A stretch of DNA of 64,000 nt from Edaphovirga cremea (GCF_003332275.1 NZ_QOVA01000013.1:1-64000), one strand, 5' to 3'. Positions 27,556-36,039 are shown, counted from the stretch's first letter. The notes: generated by a model from the sequence alone, not told the origin. Numbers and translations: made by a program.

Positions 27556-27569
27556 AATGAACGATCATT
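27556..27569. promoter_or_regulatory. TetR-type operator palindrome 1
   Basis: AATGAACGATCATT: arms AATGA/TCATT around a 4-bp centre. It lies 17 bp upstream of the tetR start, over its likely promoter. Two similar sites follow at 27655 and 27713. Confidence 0.7.
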
Positions 27570-27654
27570 CTAAAAAAATATTGTCAATCTGTCCAGCCCT
27601 ATTTCCTTCCGACAGAATCATGTTAAATATATGAAAAGCATCTGAAAAATAATT

Positions 27655-27670
27655 AATGAATGCTCATTCA
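27655..27670. promoter_or_regulatory. TetR-type operator palindrome 2
   Basis: AATGAATGCTCATTCA contains arms AATGA/TCATT with the same 4-bp spacing as site 1, and also a perfect TGAATG/CATTCA palindrome. Confidence 0.7.
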
Positions 27671-27712
27671 TAAAATAAAGCTTGCCACATCAATTTGTGA
27701 TTGATAGCATTT

Positions 27713-27728
27713 AGTGAACGGTCATTCA
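27713..27728. promoter_or_regulatory. TetR-type operator palindrome 3
   Basis: AGTGAACGGTCATTCA repeats the pattern (A/G)TGA-N4-TCATT with one arm mismatch. It lies about 100 bp upstream of the monooxygenase start and close to its expected promoter. Confidence 0.7.
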
Positions 27729-27829
27729 TTAAATGATTGCCGCAATGAAAGAAAGAGAGTCAGAGACTTCGTCAAGCTCTTTGCCTGATTTGAAGCATGC
27801 ACACAGCAAAAACTATATGGAGATAACAA

Positions 27830-28777
27830 ATGAAAAACGAATCACGCATAGAAAAATTACTGGGAATCAGATACCCCATTATTCAGGCATCCATGGTCTG
27901 GCTAAACTCTGCGGAACTGGCAGCAGCGGTATCCAATGCGGGGGGACTGGGTGTTCTCGGCCCGAATGCAGGCCGTAAGGATGTCACCGGTGATCCGTTG
28001 AAAACGGCAGAACTTTTCCGGGAAGAAATCAGGAAAACCAGGGCGCTGACCGATAAACCTTTCGCAGTTAATTTCTTATTGCCGATCGAAGGGGTTGAGA
28101 TCAGTTACAGATACGCCAGACCGTTGATGGATGTCATCCTCGAAGAAGGGGTGAAAATCGTGATTACCAGCGGCAAGGACATCACACAGGGCCTCGAACA
28201 TATTGATCGCTTGAAACAGGCCGGGGCGATCGTTATTCACCGCGAAATATCGCCAACGGTGGAGAATGCGATTACCGCAGAGAAGGCTGGCGTACATGCC
28301 ATTATTGCGACGGGGCAGGAAGCGGGTGGGCACATGAGTGATAATCGAATCAGTACGCTGGTATTGGTTTCTCAAGTGACTGATGCCGTGAAGATTCCTG
28401 TTATTGCCGCGGGTGGTATTTACAACGTCAAGACTGCCAATGCCGCGATTGCTATGGGTGCGGAAGGTGTGTATATGGGCACCCGATTCCTCATGACCTG
28501 TGAATCGCCCACCAGCGAAGCGGCGAAGCAAGCCATCCTTGCGGTTCGATCTGAGGATCTGGTCGTTATCAACACTCGGGCGGGGGATGTTCGGGTCGTG
28601 GCGACCAAACGTATCAAAAATGGTCAAGGCGACAGTGAAGTGGGCAGTATTAAAACGGCGATGCTGGACGGAGATCTCGATAACGGTATTATCAGCGTTT
28701 CTGAAAGTGCCGGGGGAATTTCGACCATTGCGTCCGCCAAAGACATAGTCGAGGAGATGGCCGCAGTGTTTGCCTGA
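27830..28777 (+). CDS. Nitronate monooxygenase (2-nitropropane dioxygenase family)
   Basis: 315-aa FMN-dependent TIM-barrel enzyme. It shows the family features IIQASMVWLNSAELAAAVSNAGGLGVLG at the N-terminus, the glycine-rich phosphate loop around GQEAGGH, and PVIAAGGIYNVKTANAAIAMGAEGVYMGTRF. Members oxidise nitronates such as propionate-3-nitronate to aldehydes plus nitrite; some relatives are enoyl reductases or NADH:quinone reductases. GGAGATAACAA precedes the ATG. It is divergent from a TetR gene with shared operators, so it is presumably an inducible detoxification gene. Confidence 0.87.
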   Translation: MKNESRIEKLLGIRYPIIQASMVWLNSAELAAAVSNAGGLGVLGPNAGRKDVTGDPLKTAELFREEIRKTRALTDKPFAVNFLLPIEGVEISYRYARPLMDVILEEGVKIVITSGKDITQGLEHIDRLKQAGAIVIHREISPTVENAITAEKAGVHAIIATGQEAGGHMSDNRISTLVLVSQVTDAVKIPVIAAGGIYNVKTANAAIAMGAEGVYMGTRFLMTCESPTSEAAKQAILAVRSEDLVVINTRAGDVRVVATKRIKNGQGDSEVGSIKTAMLDGDLDNGIISVSESAGGISTIASAKDIVEEMAAVFA

Positions 28778-28808
28778 TTATATAAAAGTATCGTTAAATA
28801 AGTGAATA

Positions 28809-28837
28809 ACTCAGGCCGTCGTTTCTACGGCCTGAGT
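28809..28837. terminator. Bidirectional terminator between converging genes
   Basis: Perfect 11-bp stem ACTCAGGCCGT/ACGGCCTGAGT (28809-28819 and 28827-28837) with a 7-base loop, in the 88-bp gap between the monooxygenase and the DUF1471 gene. Confidence 0.82.
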
Positions 28838-28865
28838 CAAGTAATAGCCCTTCACTTCTAAACGA

Positions 28866-29144
28866 CTATTTCTTCTTGTACACATCCGCAGACGCATGAA
28901 TTTTTTCATTGGTGTTGGCAGACTTGATTACGTAGTACTCGCCACCCAGTTTGTCTGCTTTATCAGACAGTTCGTCTTTCGCATCCGATGGCGCGGTTTC
29001 TCCGTCAGTTACAACATTACCCACTTTCATATACTGATCGGAAGTCTTTGCGAACTCTTCTTCAGTCAACAATTGTGCTGACATGGCGCCCGCAGAGAAA
29101 ACACCGAGAAGAATTAACGCCGTCATAGCTTTCAATAATTTCAT
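28866..29144 (-). CDS. Small periplasmic DUF1471 (YhcN/BhsA-like) protein
   Basis: 92-aa protein with a signal peptide ending near SAQ and a C-terminal DUF1471 domain, recognisable by GGEYYVIKSANTNEKIHASADVYKKK. The family (BhsA, YhcN, McbA, YdgH) is enterobacterial, periplasmic and usually stress-induced, with poorly known molecular function. Monocistronic, ended by the hairpin at 28809-28837. Confidence 0.85.
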   Translation of the reverse strand: MKLLKAMTALILLGVFSAGAMSAQLLTEEEFAKTSDQYMKVGNVVTDGETAPSDAKDELSDKADKLGGEYYVIKSANTNEKIHASADVYKKK

Positions 29145-29469
29145 AACAATCCTCGCAAAAAAAGATATTTAAAAACAGTGCCGAAGCATATTCCTGTAAC
29201 GGTATAATTATTGTTGCCACTCCTCACTTTTTCCAGTCGTTACAGAACTTAAAGAAAGACTGGGATTTTCTCTTGTAAATTCAATCGCCTTGTCTTGGGC
29301 AAATATCGATCTTGCTGCTGGAAATTACGAAAAGGAAAGGGCAAACTGGTTTTGAGCTCATCGTGATGATCAAGAATTGGCTTCTTAACCACATACACAT
29401 AACGCAGCGCTGGAAAGGAAACACATTTTTGAGATAATTTTTGTTGATTACCAGGATAGGTACAAAATA
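29145..29469. other. Divergent intergenic region, DUF1471 gene / CRP-family gene
   Basis: About 325 bp without a supported gene. It must carry the promoters for both neighbours. No palindrome long enough to name as an operator was found. Confidence 0.45.
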
Positions 29470-30168
29470 ATGAGACACATCTTTCATCAAAAACCTTGGA
29501 TATATCCCAAAGATCCGGCTGAACTTCGAGCGTTATATCAACAACATGGAACGTTGGTCCACTACAGGAAAGGAACAATTATCAAGAATAGGGGAGAATC
29601 CCAGAAGTTATTCTATTTGGTAAATGGTCTGTGTATGTATTATGCCAATTATGTTGAGAATAATCCGCTGTCCTTCTCACTGGTTTTACCTGAACGTACT
29701 ATGGGTGATATAACTTGCATTACAAAACAACAAGTTAATGTCACAACCATCGTGATTAGGGACGCCGATATTCTGTTGGTACCGCCGGATATTCTGCTGA
29801 AAGCCATGCAGCAGGATGCCGAACTGGCGATCAAAATATGCCGCCATGTCGTTGCCAAGCAAGAGAGCAGTCTGGAAGCCGTTATCACCAATATGACCTG
29901 TGAACCCGCCATACGCCTGAAGATATTACTGAAAAGTATTTTATTGGAGAGCTACGTTGGTATCAAGGAAGGCTGGTATGCCGTGCCATTGACGCTGACC
30001 CATGAAGAATATGGTCAGATCATCAATGTTACCCGTGTCACAATTTCAAGAATATTAGCCCATTGGCAGAGCGCGGGTCTGATATGCAGAGAAAATAAAA
30101 CCATCACTGTTAATCATCTGTTATTTGATGATGTCTATGACTGGCTTAGTTATTTTCCAGCGAAGTAA
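29470..30168 (+). CDS. CRP/FNR-family transcriptional regulator
   Basis: 232-aa regulator with an N-terminal cyclic-nucleotide-binding-like beta-roll (YRKGTIIKNRGESQKLFYLVNGLCMYYANY) and a C-terminal Crp helix-turn-helix (LTLTHEEYGQIINVTRVTISRILAHWQSAGLI). The N-terminal cysteine cluster that holds the iron-sulfur centre of FNR is absent, and the canonical cAMP-binding R-S-A pattern is not evident, so the signal is unknown. It stands directly upstream of the flavin reductase genes and is the likely local activator of that module. Confidence 0.87.
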   Translation: MRHIFHQKPWIYPKDPAELRALYQQHGTLVHYRKGTIIKNRGESQKLFYLVNGLCMYYANYVENNPLSFSLVLPERTMGDITCITKQQVNVTTIVIRDADILLVPPDILLKAMQQDAELAIKICRHVVAKQESSLEAVITNMTCEPAIRLKILLKSILLESYVGIKEGWYAVPLTLTHEEYGQIINVTRVTISRILAHWQSAGLICRENKTITVNHLLFDDVYDWLSYFPAK

Positions 30169-30469
30169 CAATTATTTCACTTATTTATGTGTCCGGTGCT
30201 TTCTGATTATTTTCTTTAAATTGAGTTTTGCAAATTATCACTCATTTCATTGTATTTGCGTTGTTGCCTATTTGTAATTTAAAGGTGAAAAATAATGGTA
30301 ATAAAAAGTAAGGTGAATAAAAAGTGAGAGCTAATTAACATAAATAAAATTATTCCAAATAACGTATCACGGTATACGTAAAGAGTGAATTCCCTTGATA
30401 TATAAACTTGAGAAGTGAGTGGATCACGCTTGTTTCACAATAATAATATATAAAATCAAGGAGAGCGAA
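30169..30469. other. Leader region of the flavin reductase module
   Basis: About 300 bp, AT-rich and without a gene. It holds one notable palindrome (30362-30379) and should carry the promoter for the reductase gene. No match to the FNR box was found. Confidence 0.5.
30362..30379. promoter_or_regulatory. Palindrome, possible operator of the CRP-family regulator
   Basis: ACGTAT-CACGGT-ATACGT: perfect 6-bp arms with a 6-bp spacer, the spacing seen in CRP/FNR-type targets though not their consensus. It lies about 100 bp upstream of the reductase start and 194 bp after the regulator gene. Assignment rests on position and symmetry only. Confidence 0.4.
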
Positions 30470-31996
30470 ATGAGATTGAAATCAATTCTTTCAGCCGCCA
30501 TTCTTTCATGTTTTGGCATGCTGGCGCATGCAGAACAGGTAATGGAAACTGACGTGGTGGTCGTGGGTGCCGGAGCATCCGGTTCAGCGGCTGCCTACGC
30601 CTTAACCGAGCAGGGCCTCAAGGTCGTTAACGTTGAGAAACGCCCGCAAACCGGGGGAACAGGACAATTTTCTGAAGGGATTTTCGCGGTAGAAAGTAAA
30701 ATGCAGCGTGAAAATAATCACGTTTTTACCCGCGATCAGGCGTTCAAACTGGTGATGGATTACAGCCACTGGCGGCCCAACGCCAAGCTGGTACGTAATT
30801 ATATTAATAAATCCGCAGATACCATTGATTGGCTACAAAATTTAGGGGTTCACTTTGAAAAGCTGACGTCCAATTACCCCGGCGGCTATTACACATGGCA
30901 TATTTATCAGGGGCGTGGCCGGGCAGTGATTGATGTTCTCCAGCAGCGTTTCGCTGAACAAGGAGGAACACTGCTATTAAAAACCGCCGGCAAACAACTT
31001 ATCACCAATGATAAAGGAAAAATTGTCGGTTTAATGGCGGAGAGTTCTACCGGTGAAGCTATTCGTATTAATGCTAAAACGGTGGTGATTGCTACCGGCG
31101 GTTTTGGTAGTAACAAAGAAATGCTGACTGAATATACCCGTTTCCCCGATGTGGAAGTGGTGGGTATCGACGGTAAAATGGGCGACGGTATTAAAATGGC
31201 CTGGGAAGTGGGGGCGGCGAAAGATGGGCGCGAATTTATCAATATGTCGTATCGTCCGGGTCCGTCAAAAGAGTCAACCACCAACCATTATGCCGCCTCC
31301 GCCAAGCAGCCTCATTTGTGGTTGAACCCCAAAGGCGAACGTTTTACTAACGAAGCCAATATTGAGCAATGGCCCTTTGCCGGGAATGCCCTGGAAAATC
31401 AGGGTGGGGTGATGTTCGTGCTGTATGACGAAAACACCAAAAATTACATGATCGATCATGGCATTGATGTCGGTGTCGGCGTGATGGTCCCTGTCGCCAC
31501 CAAGCTCACCAAACTGGAAGAACATTTTGCCCGCGGCGAAAAAGCAGGCAAGGCGTTCCGCGCCAATACCATCCAGGAGTTGGCACAAAAGACCGGGATG
31601 GATTATCAAACGCTGAAAGAGAATATCGAACGTTACAACGAACTGTGCAGCGTACGTCACGACGAAGATTTCGTTAAAGATGCCCGTTATCTGCGTCCTG
31701 TCGCCAAAGCACCATTCTATGCGGTCAAGAGCGTCGCAACGTCCCTCGGAACGTTGGGTGGCGTCAAGGTCAATGAAAAACTGCAGGCCATTGATGACAA
31801 AGGCACGCCAGTTGCCGGGCTGTATGTCATTGGTAACGATGCGGGTGGAATGTACGGCGACAGTTATGATTTGGTCATGGCAGGAAGTACCGTGGGTTTT
31901 GCGATTAACTCGGCGCGTATTGCGGCAGAGAATATTGCGCAGGATCTGGGTGCGAAAAAACCACTGGTAGTGAAAGCCAGCGACAAGAAGAGTTAA
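30470..31996 (+). CDS. Secreted FAD-dependent reductase (fumarate/urocanate reductase-like flavoprotein)
   Basis: 508-aa FAD_binding_2 protein of the flavocytochrome c / fumarate reductase flavoprotein family. A Sec signal peptide ends at AHA. The dinucleotide-binding motif VVVGAGASGSAAAYALTEQG follows at once, then GGTGQFSEG, IATGGFGSNKEML and the C-terminal FAD-contact region YVIGNDAGGMYGDSYDLVMAGSTVGFAINSARIAAENI. Shewanella relatives carry an extra haem or FMN_bind domain at the N-terminus; this one has neither, so electrons must come from a partner. A periplasmic terminal reductase for an unsaturated acid is likely; the substrate is unknown. ATG 30470 follows AAGGAGAG, and the frame upstream is not signal-like. 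Confidence 0.88.
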   Translation: MRLKSILSAAILSCFGMLAHAEQVMETDVVVVGAGASGSAAAYALTEQGLKVVNVEKRPQTGGTGQFSEGIFAVESKMQRENNHVFTRDQAFKLVMDYSHWRPNAKLVRNYINKSADTIDWLQNLGVHFEKLTSNYPGGYYTWHIYQGRGRAVIDVLQQRFAEQGGTLLLKTAGKQLITNDKGKIVGLMAESSTGEAIRINAKTVVIATGGFGSNKEMLTEYTRFPDVEVVGIDGKMGDGIKMAWEVGAAKDGREFINMSYRPGPSKESTTNHYAASAKQPHLWLNPKGERFTNEANIEQWPFAGNALENQGGVMFVLYDENTKNYMIDHGIDVGVGVMVPVATKLTKLEEHFARGEKAGKAFRANTIQELAQKTGMDYQTLKENIERYNELCSVRHDEDFVKDARYLRPVAKAPFYAVKSVATSLGTLGGVKVNEKLQAIDDKGTPVAGLYVIGNDAGGMYGDSYDLVMAGSTVGFAINSARIAAENIAQDLGAKKPLVVKASDKKS

Positions 31997-32021
31997 TCCT
32001 CGCGCAATGAATTAATACACC

Positions 32022-32054
32022 GATTAACTCAGGTTGATAAAGCCTGAGTTAATC
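32022..32054 (+). terminator. Hairpin after the flavin reductase gene
   Basis: Perfect 12-bp stem GATTAACTCAGG/CCTGAGTTAATC (32022-32033 and 32043-32054) with a 9-base loop. Only AAAAG follows, so it is at best a weak terminator in this direction. It may reduce read-through into the iron-sulfur gene, setting a high ratio of reductase to electron-transfer subunits. Confidence 0.65.
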
Positions 32055-32257
32055 AAAAGCGATCGCACCCTATTATGGCAATAAATTCCGACTCGAGAGA
32101 TCGGAAAATAAGGTGGAAAAGGATTTTTTCAGATATATCGCTATTTTCAGATCTATCAATTTCTTAGGCAACACCAGGATCAACAGATTCCGCATTAACA
32201 TAATTAAATAAAAAGAAGTCATTTTATATTCTCCAGGGAGTTGTTCAAGGAGCCACT

Positions 32258-32953
32258 ATGAGCTGTTCACGTCGACGTTTTATTGGATTGATGGGGGCTG
32301 GCAGTGTCATTTTTTTTACCGGCAGCAGTCATCCTCTGGCCATTGCCGATGAAAGTGAAGCCAAAAACAAACGCTATGGCTTATTGCATGATGAGACACT
32401 GTGTATCGGCTGTCAGGCTTGTGTTGCTGCATGCCGCAAAACCAATTCGGTTCCAAAAGGAGTGAGTCGTCTTTATATTCTGCCTAATCATACCGATCTG
32501 GATAAAAAGCCCGAGAAGTCGAAACGGCAATTTTTCCGCCGTTCCTGCGTACATTGTGATAATCCGGCGTGTGTCAGCGTCTGCCCAACGGGAGCCGCCT
32601 ATAAAGACCCGAAAACCGGCATTGTGGATGTGGATCATGACCGCTGCGTCGGCTGTGGTTACTGCATTGCCGCCTGTCCTTATCAGGTACGATTTATTGA
32701 TCCGGTCAGCCACTCGGCGGATAAATGTAACTTCTGCCGTGATACCCGGCTTGAACAAGGGAAACTTCCCGCTTGCGTAGAAATTTGCCCGACCAAAGCG
32801 CTGCTGTTCGGTGATCTGAACGATCCTGAAAGCGAACTGGTGAAAACGATTAATAATAAAGTCGTCTATCGAAACAAACTTTATCTCGGCACTCATCCCA
32901 AGTTATACCGCATTCCGGGTAAATACGGCGAAATCCGTATTAACCGGAGCTGA
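32258..32953 (+). CDS. Tat-exported NrfC-like 4x[4Fe-4S] ferredoxin
   Basis: 231-aa periplasmic ferredoxin with a twin-arginine signal at the very start (S-R-R-R-F-I-G). Four cysteine groups follow: CIGCQACVAACRKTN, CVHCDNPACVSVCPTG, CVGCGYCIAACP and CNFCRDTRLEQGKLPACVEICP. This is the NrfC/DmsB-type arrangement. Together with the NrfD-like gene downstream (35-bp gap) it would take electrons from quinol and pass them to a periplasmic acceptor, here presumably the FMN and FAD proteins of the same cluster. Confidence 0.9.
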   Translation: MSCSRRRFIGLMGAGSVIFFTGSSHPLAIADESEAKNKRYGLLHDETLCIGCQACVAACRKTNSVPKGVSRLYILPNHTDLDKKPEKSKRQFFRRSCVHCDNPACVSVCPTGAAYKDPKTGIVDVDHDRCVGCGYCIAACPYQVRFIDPVSHSADKCNFCRDTRLEQGKLPACVEICPTKALLFGDLNDPESELVKTINNKVVYRNKLYLGTHPKLYRIPGKYGEIRINRS

Positions 32954-32988
32954 TTAATGAGTTTGCTGTGGTGCAGGAGTTGATAACT

Positions 32989-33948
32989 ATGGATAACTAT
33001 TTTCATTTTGATTCTTTAGTCTGGCATTGGCCAATCGCCATCTATTTATTTGCCGTGGGTATTTCGTCTGGCATGGTGTTAATGGCGATTATTATTAAAC
33101 GATGGGTGGCGAGTGACGCAGCGCAAAGCGCCAACGTCATGAAGGCTACCGCCATAACCGCTCCGCTGATGCTTTTCATTGGTTTGGGGATTTTGGTTTT
33201 CGATCTGGCCAAACCCCTCTCATTTTGGCGGGTGATGGTGTTTTATAACCCCACCTCGATAATGTCGATGGGTGTCGCATTGTTTCAGGTGTATTCCATC
33301 GTTCTTTTTTTGTGGATATTCAGTACTTATCAGCAGGCTTTCTCCTCTTTTGGAAAGAGGGTATTTAGGCAGCACAGCAAGGCGCAACGGTTTTATCTTT
33401 CACTGCTTAATACCGCCGCTGGTTTTGGCAAGAAAATGGATCTTGTCTTGTTTTTCCTGGCGATTCTCTTAGGGGTGTACACCGGATTTCTGCTCTCTGC
33501 GCTTAAATCGTTCCCTATGCTCAATAATCCCTTGCTGCCGGTGCTATTTCTTAATTCCGGCGTGTTATCGGGTATCGCCATGCTGCTAGTGATCTGTATC
33601 GGCATCTTTAAAGAGCCAATGCACAGTGTTTCGATGAAATTTGTACATAAAATCGAACTGCCTTTGATCCTGTTTGAGGGGTTGTTATTGATTTCGTTCT
33701 TCACCGGTCTCTATTTTGGCGGGGGACAAAAAATGGTTGCCAGTATCTCGGCCCTGAGTGGTTTCTGGGGCAGCGTATTCTGGTTAGGTGTGGTTGGATT
33801 GGGCATTATTCTTCCCTTGCTGGTTACGCAGTTACCCGCAGGAAAACAGAACAAGCCAGTGATGCTGACGATGTCGGCGATCGCGTTGTTAAGTGTCCTG
33901 ACGCTGCGAGTGTTTATTTTATATGCGGGCCAATTGACGATTGCATAA
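32989..33948 (+). CDS. NrfD/PsrC-family quinol-oxidising membrane subunit
   Basis: 319-aa polytopic protein (about eight or nine membrane segments) of the NrfD/PsrC family. It begins DSLVWHWPIAIYLFAVGISSGM, the typical family opening. The family oxidises menaquinol and hands electrons to an NrfC-like ferredoxin. ATG 32989 follows AGGAG by 9 bases. It ends just before the MFS gene, whose ATG lies 16 bp downstream. Confidence 0.9.
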   Translation: MDNYFHFDSLVWHWPIAIYLFAVGISSGMVLMAIIIKRWVASDAAQSANVMKATAITAPLMLFIGLGILVFDLAKPLSFWRVMVFYNPTSIMSMGVALFQVYSIVLFLWIFSTYQQAFSSFGKRVFRQHSKAQRFYLSLLNTAAGFGKKMDLVLFFLAILLGVYTGFLLSALKSFPMLNNPLLPVLFLNSGVLSGIAMLLVICIGIFKEPMHSVSMKFVHKIELPLILFEGLLLISFFTGLYFGGGQKMVASISALSGFWGSVFWLGVVGLGIILPLLVTQLPAGKQNKPVMLTMSAIALLSVLTLRVFILYAGQLTIA

Positions 33949-33964
33949 ATCTAAGCTGGTACTT

Positions 33965-35329
33965 ATGGAGAATCTCAAATCCTGGGTTTGCATTGCGTCA
34001 TTGACATTTTTTATGCAATCCCTGGACACCACCATGCTGTATTTGGCCGTTCCAGCCATAGCCAAATCTCTACAGCTGCAAATCAATACCATGGAAATCG
34101 TGGTGACTTGCTACATGTTCACTGTGGTGATTTTCACTCCAGTCAGTAGTTGGATAATCGATAAGTGTGGCGAGCAGAAAGCCTATTTATGGGCGGTTTC
34201 GTTGTTTGCTTTGGGAAGTCTGTTCTGCGCCTTGTCCATCAGTCTCTGGAGCCTGGTGTTATGGCGGATTGTTCAGGGCATCGGTGGCGCATTAATGCTG
34301 CCAGCGTCACGCGTGTTGATCCTGAAAATGGTGTCACCAGAAAATAAAATAAAGTACCTCAACAAAATTACCATTTTGGGTTTATGCGGCACCATTATGG
34401 GTCCGTTGCTGGCAGGGTGGTGCATTACGTTTCTCTCCTGGCAGTTTATCTTTCTGATTAATTTACCCTTATGCCTGTTTTGCGGCTATTTGGCGGGCAA
34501 GCGAGTTATCTCGCCAATCAGCACGGAACAGCAATTTGATTTACATGGCTACGCGCTGATCGCGCCGGCTCTGTTGTTGGTGATGTGTGGTTTGATGGGG
34601 GTGAGCCATCAGTATTTATCCTTACCGGGCGCGATGGTTATTTTCTGCTGTGCGCTGGCGTTGATGGGGCTGTACGGGTTCCATCATAAAAAAACGGAAC
34701 AACAGTTGTTTGTGTTATCGCTGCTGAAAATACCCGCGTTCTCGGTAAGCATTGTCAGCAGTATTGCACTGCGAACATTTCTGTCGTCGATACCTCTGGT
34801 TTTATCGTTGATGATGCAAACCCTGTTTAATTTCGATCCGACAACGGTCGCCATCACCATGTTCTGTGTGGCGACGGGCGCGATATCCGCGAAAATTGTG
34901 GTTGAAAGGATCCTCGCCTGGCTGGGTTACCGACATCTATTGGTGATGATGACGTTGTTAACCGCCTCAGTGGTTTTTTCGCTGAGATTGCTGACTGCTG
35001 AAAGCCCGCTCGAACTGTTTGGTGTGCTGGCTTTTACTCTGGGCATGCTGAGTACTTTGCTTTTCTCGGTAATCAATTTTCTTTCTTTCAGTGAATTAAC
35101 CGAAAATACCTATAGCGCAGGTAATAGTTTACTTACGCTAATCCAACTTATCGCGATTATGTTGAGTATTACACTCAGCTTTGCCATTTTGAATTTCGTC
35201 TCGCAGAGTGACGAAGGTTATAACCTCAATAATTTCCATAATCTGTTTTTGTTGATGAGTGCAGGCATTTTACTTTGCAGCGTGATTTTTATTTTCCTGA
35301 AAAATAACGAGAGTTACTCAGGACAGTAG
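33965..35329 (+). CDS. MFS transporter, DHA2/EmrB-like
   Basis: 454-aa major facilitator protein with 12 to 14 membrane segments. The N-terminal segment has the D-x-T-M-L-Y-L-A-V-P-A-I pattern of EmrB/QacA-type carriers, and motif C-like glycines occur around LCGTIMGPLLAGW. Within a reductase cluster it might move the substrate or product, although the family is mostly drug export. A TTG at 33941 overlapping the previous stop is an alternative start, since the site before ATG 33965 is weak. Confidence 0.83.
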   Translation: MENLKSWVCIASLTFFMQSLDTTMLYLAVPAIAKSLQLQINTMEIVVTCYMFTVVIFTPVSSWIIDKCGEQKAYLWAVSLFALGSLFCALSISLWSLVLWRIVQGIGGALMLPASRVLILKMVSPENKIKYLNKITILGLCGTIMGPLLAGWCITFLSWQFIFLINLPLCLFCGYLAGKRVISPISTEQQFDLHGYALIAPALLLVMCGLMGVSHQYLSLPGAMVIFCCALALMGLYGFHHKKTEQQLFVLSLLKIPAFSVSIVSSIALRTFLSSIPLVLSLMMQTLFNFDPTTVAITMFCVATGAISAKIVVERILAWLGYRHLLVMMTLLTASVVFSLRLLTAESPLELFGVLAFTLGMLSTLLFSVINFLSFSELTENTYSAGNSLLTLIQLIAIMLSITLSFAILNFVSQSDEGYNLNNFHNLFLLMSAGILLCSVIFIFLKNNESYSGQ

Positions 35330-35400
35330 GGTGAACATACAAAGTAACCCTCTCTTTTTTACCAGTGAAAAATGAATTCAATAAACTTAAGGAGCGTTAT

Positions 35401-35781
35401 ATGCAGTACAAAAATAAAGGGAGTATTAGCGGTTTTTTACCCGTTCTGGCTCTGTTGACACTGAGCGTTGCCAATCCGGGTTATGCCGCAGTGACACCCG
35501 GGGAATACAGCGCGCAAGCGCTGGGCCTCGAAAGTATGGTCGGGGTTAAAGTGACTATTGATAAAGACGGCGTGATTAAGAACATCGTTGTGGATGCCTC
35601 GGAAGAGACGCCAGAGCTCGGCGGTGTCGGCGGCCCCGAGGTGGGAAAAGCCATCGTTGAGCAGCAAAGTCTGTCTGTCGACGCTTACACAGGTGCCACC
35701 ATGACCAGTAATGCCGTACTCGAGGCGGTAGAAGATGCTTTAAAACAGTCCGGCGCAGATGTTAATGCCTATAAAAAATAG
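35401..35781 (+). CDS. Secreted FMN_bind protein with covalent flavinylation motif
   Basis: 126-aa protein: a signal peptide (cut near GYA, about residue 29) and a single FMN_bind domain. The ApbE flavinylation motif D-x-x-(S/T)-G-A-T is present as D94-A-Y-T-G-A-T100, so T100 should carry FMN by a phosphoester bond. The domain also has the G-G-x-G-G pattern (LGGVGGPEVG). It resembles the N-terminal domain that is fused to the FAD domain in UrdA-type reductases; here it is a separate gene at the end of the cluster. AAGGAGCG precedes ATG 35401. No apbE gene is in the window. Confidence 0.87.
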   Translation: MQYKNKGSISGFLPVLALLTLSVANPGYAAVTPGEYSAQALGLESMVGVKVTIDKDGVIKNIVVDASEETPELGGVGGPEVGKAIVEQQSLSVDAYTGATMTSNAVLEAVEDALKQSGADVNAYKK

Positions 35782-35792
35782 GGGCTGACAAG

Positions 35793-35848
35793 TGCAGGGA
35801 TCGCGATTTCCTACTCAGTTTTTATGGGAGGGGGAGGTGATCCCTGCA
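35793..35848. repeat. 10-bp perfect inverted repeat downstream of the FMN_bind gene
   Basis: TGCAGGGATC (35793-35802) and GATCCCTGCA (35839-35848) are exact inverted copies 36 bp apart, starting 11 bp after the FMN_bind stop. A GGAGG lies in the loop and an ATG right after the second arm opens a 46-codon frame of no recognisable nature. It could be a terminator-like hairpin with a large loop, or a protein-binding pair. Confidence 0.5.
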
Positions 35849-36039
35849 ATGCTCGGATCTACCCATCGTGATCAGGTGGCGGAAATATCGGCACCTCAGG
35901 GGATTGCCACGGAACGGGACATGAAAAGCCCCCTTTTACAAACTTTTGACAAACTTTATACAGCAAACAGACCATTAGACGCATGATAAGATTAACAATC
36001 GCTGCACTACTCACCGAGTCCTGCACAAGAGGTTCTATC

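Noticed and set aside
32258-33948. Ferredoxin and NrfD-like genes as part of a nitrite reductase (nrf) operon
   Set aside because: No cytochrome nrfA or nrfB gene and no haem motifs nearby; the partners are flavoproteins.
35401-35781. FMN_bind protein as an NqrC or RnfG subunit
   Set aside because: It is much shorter, has no membrane anchor beyond the signal peptide, and no nqr or rnf genes are near.
35792-35986. 64-codon frame starting with GTG between the FMN_bind and VWA genes
   Set aside because: No family likeness, no ribosome site before the GTG, and it runs through the inverted repeat; may be chance.
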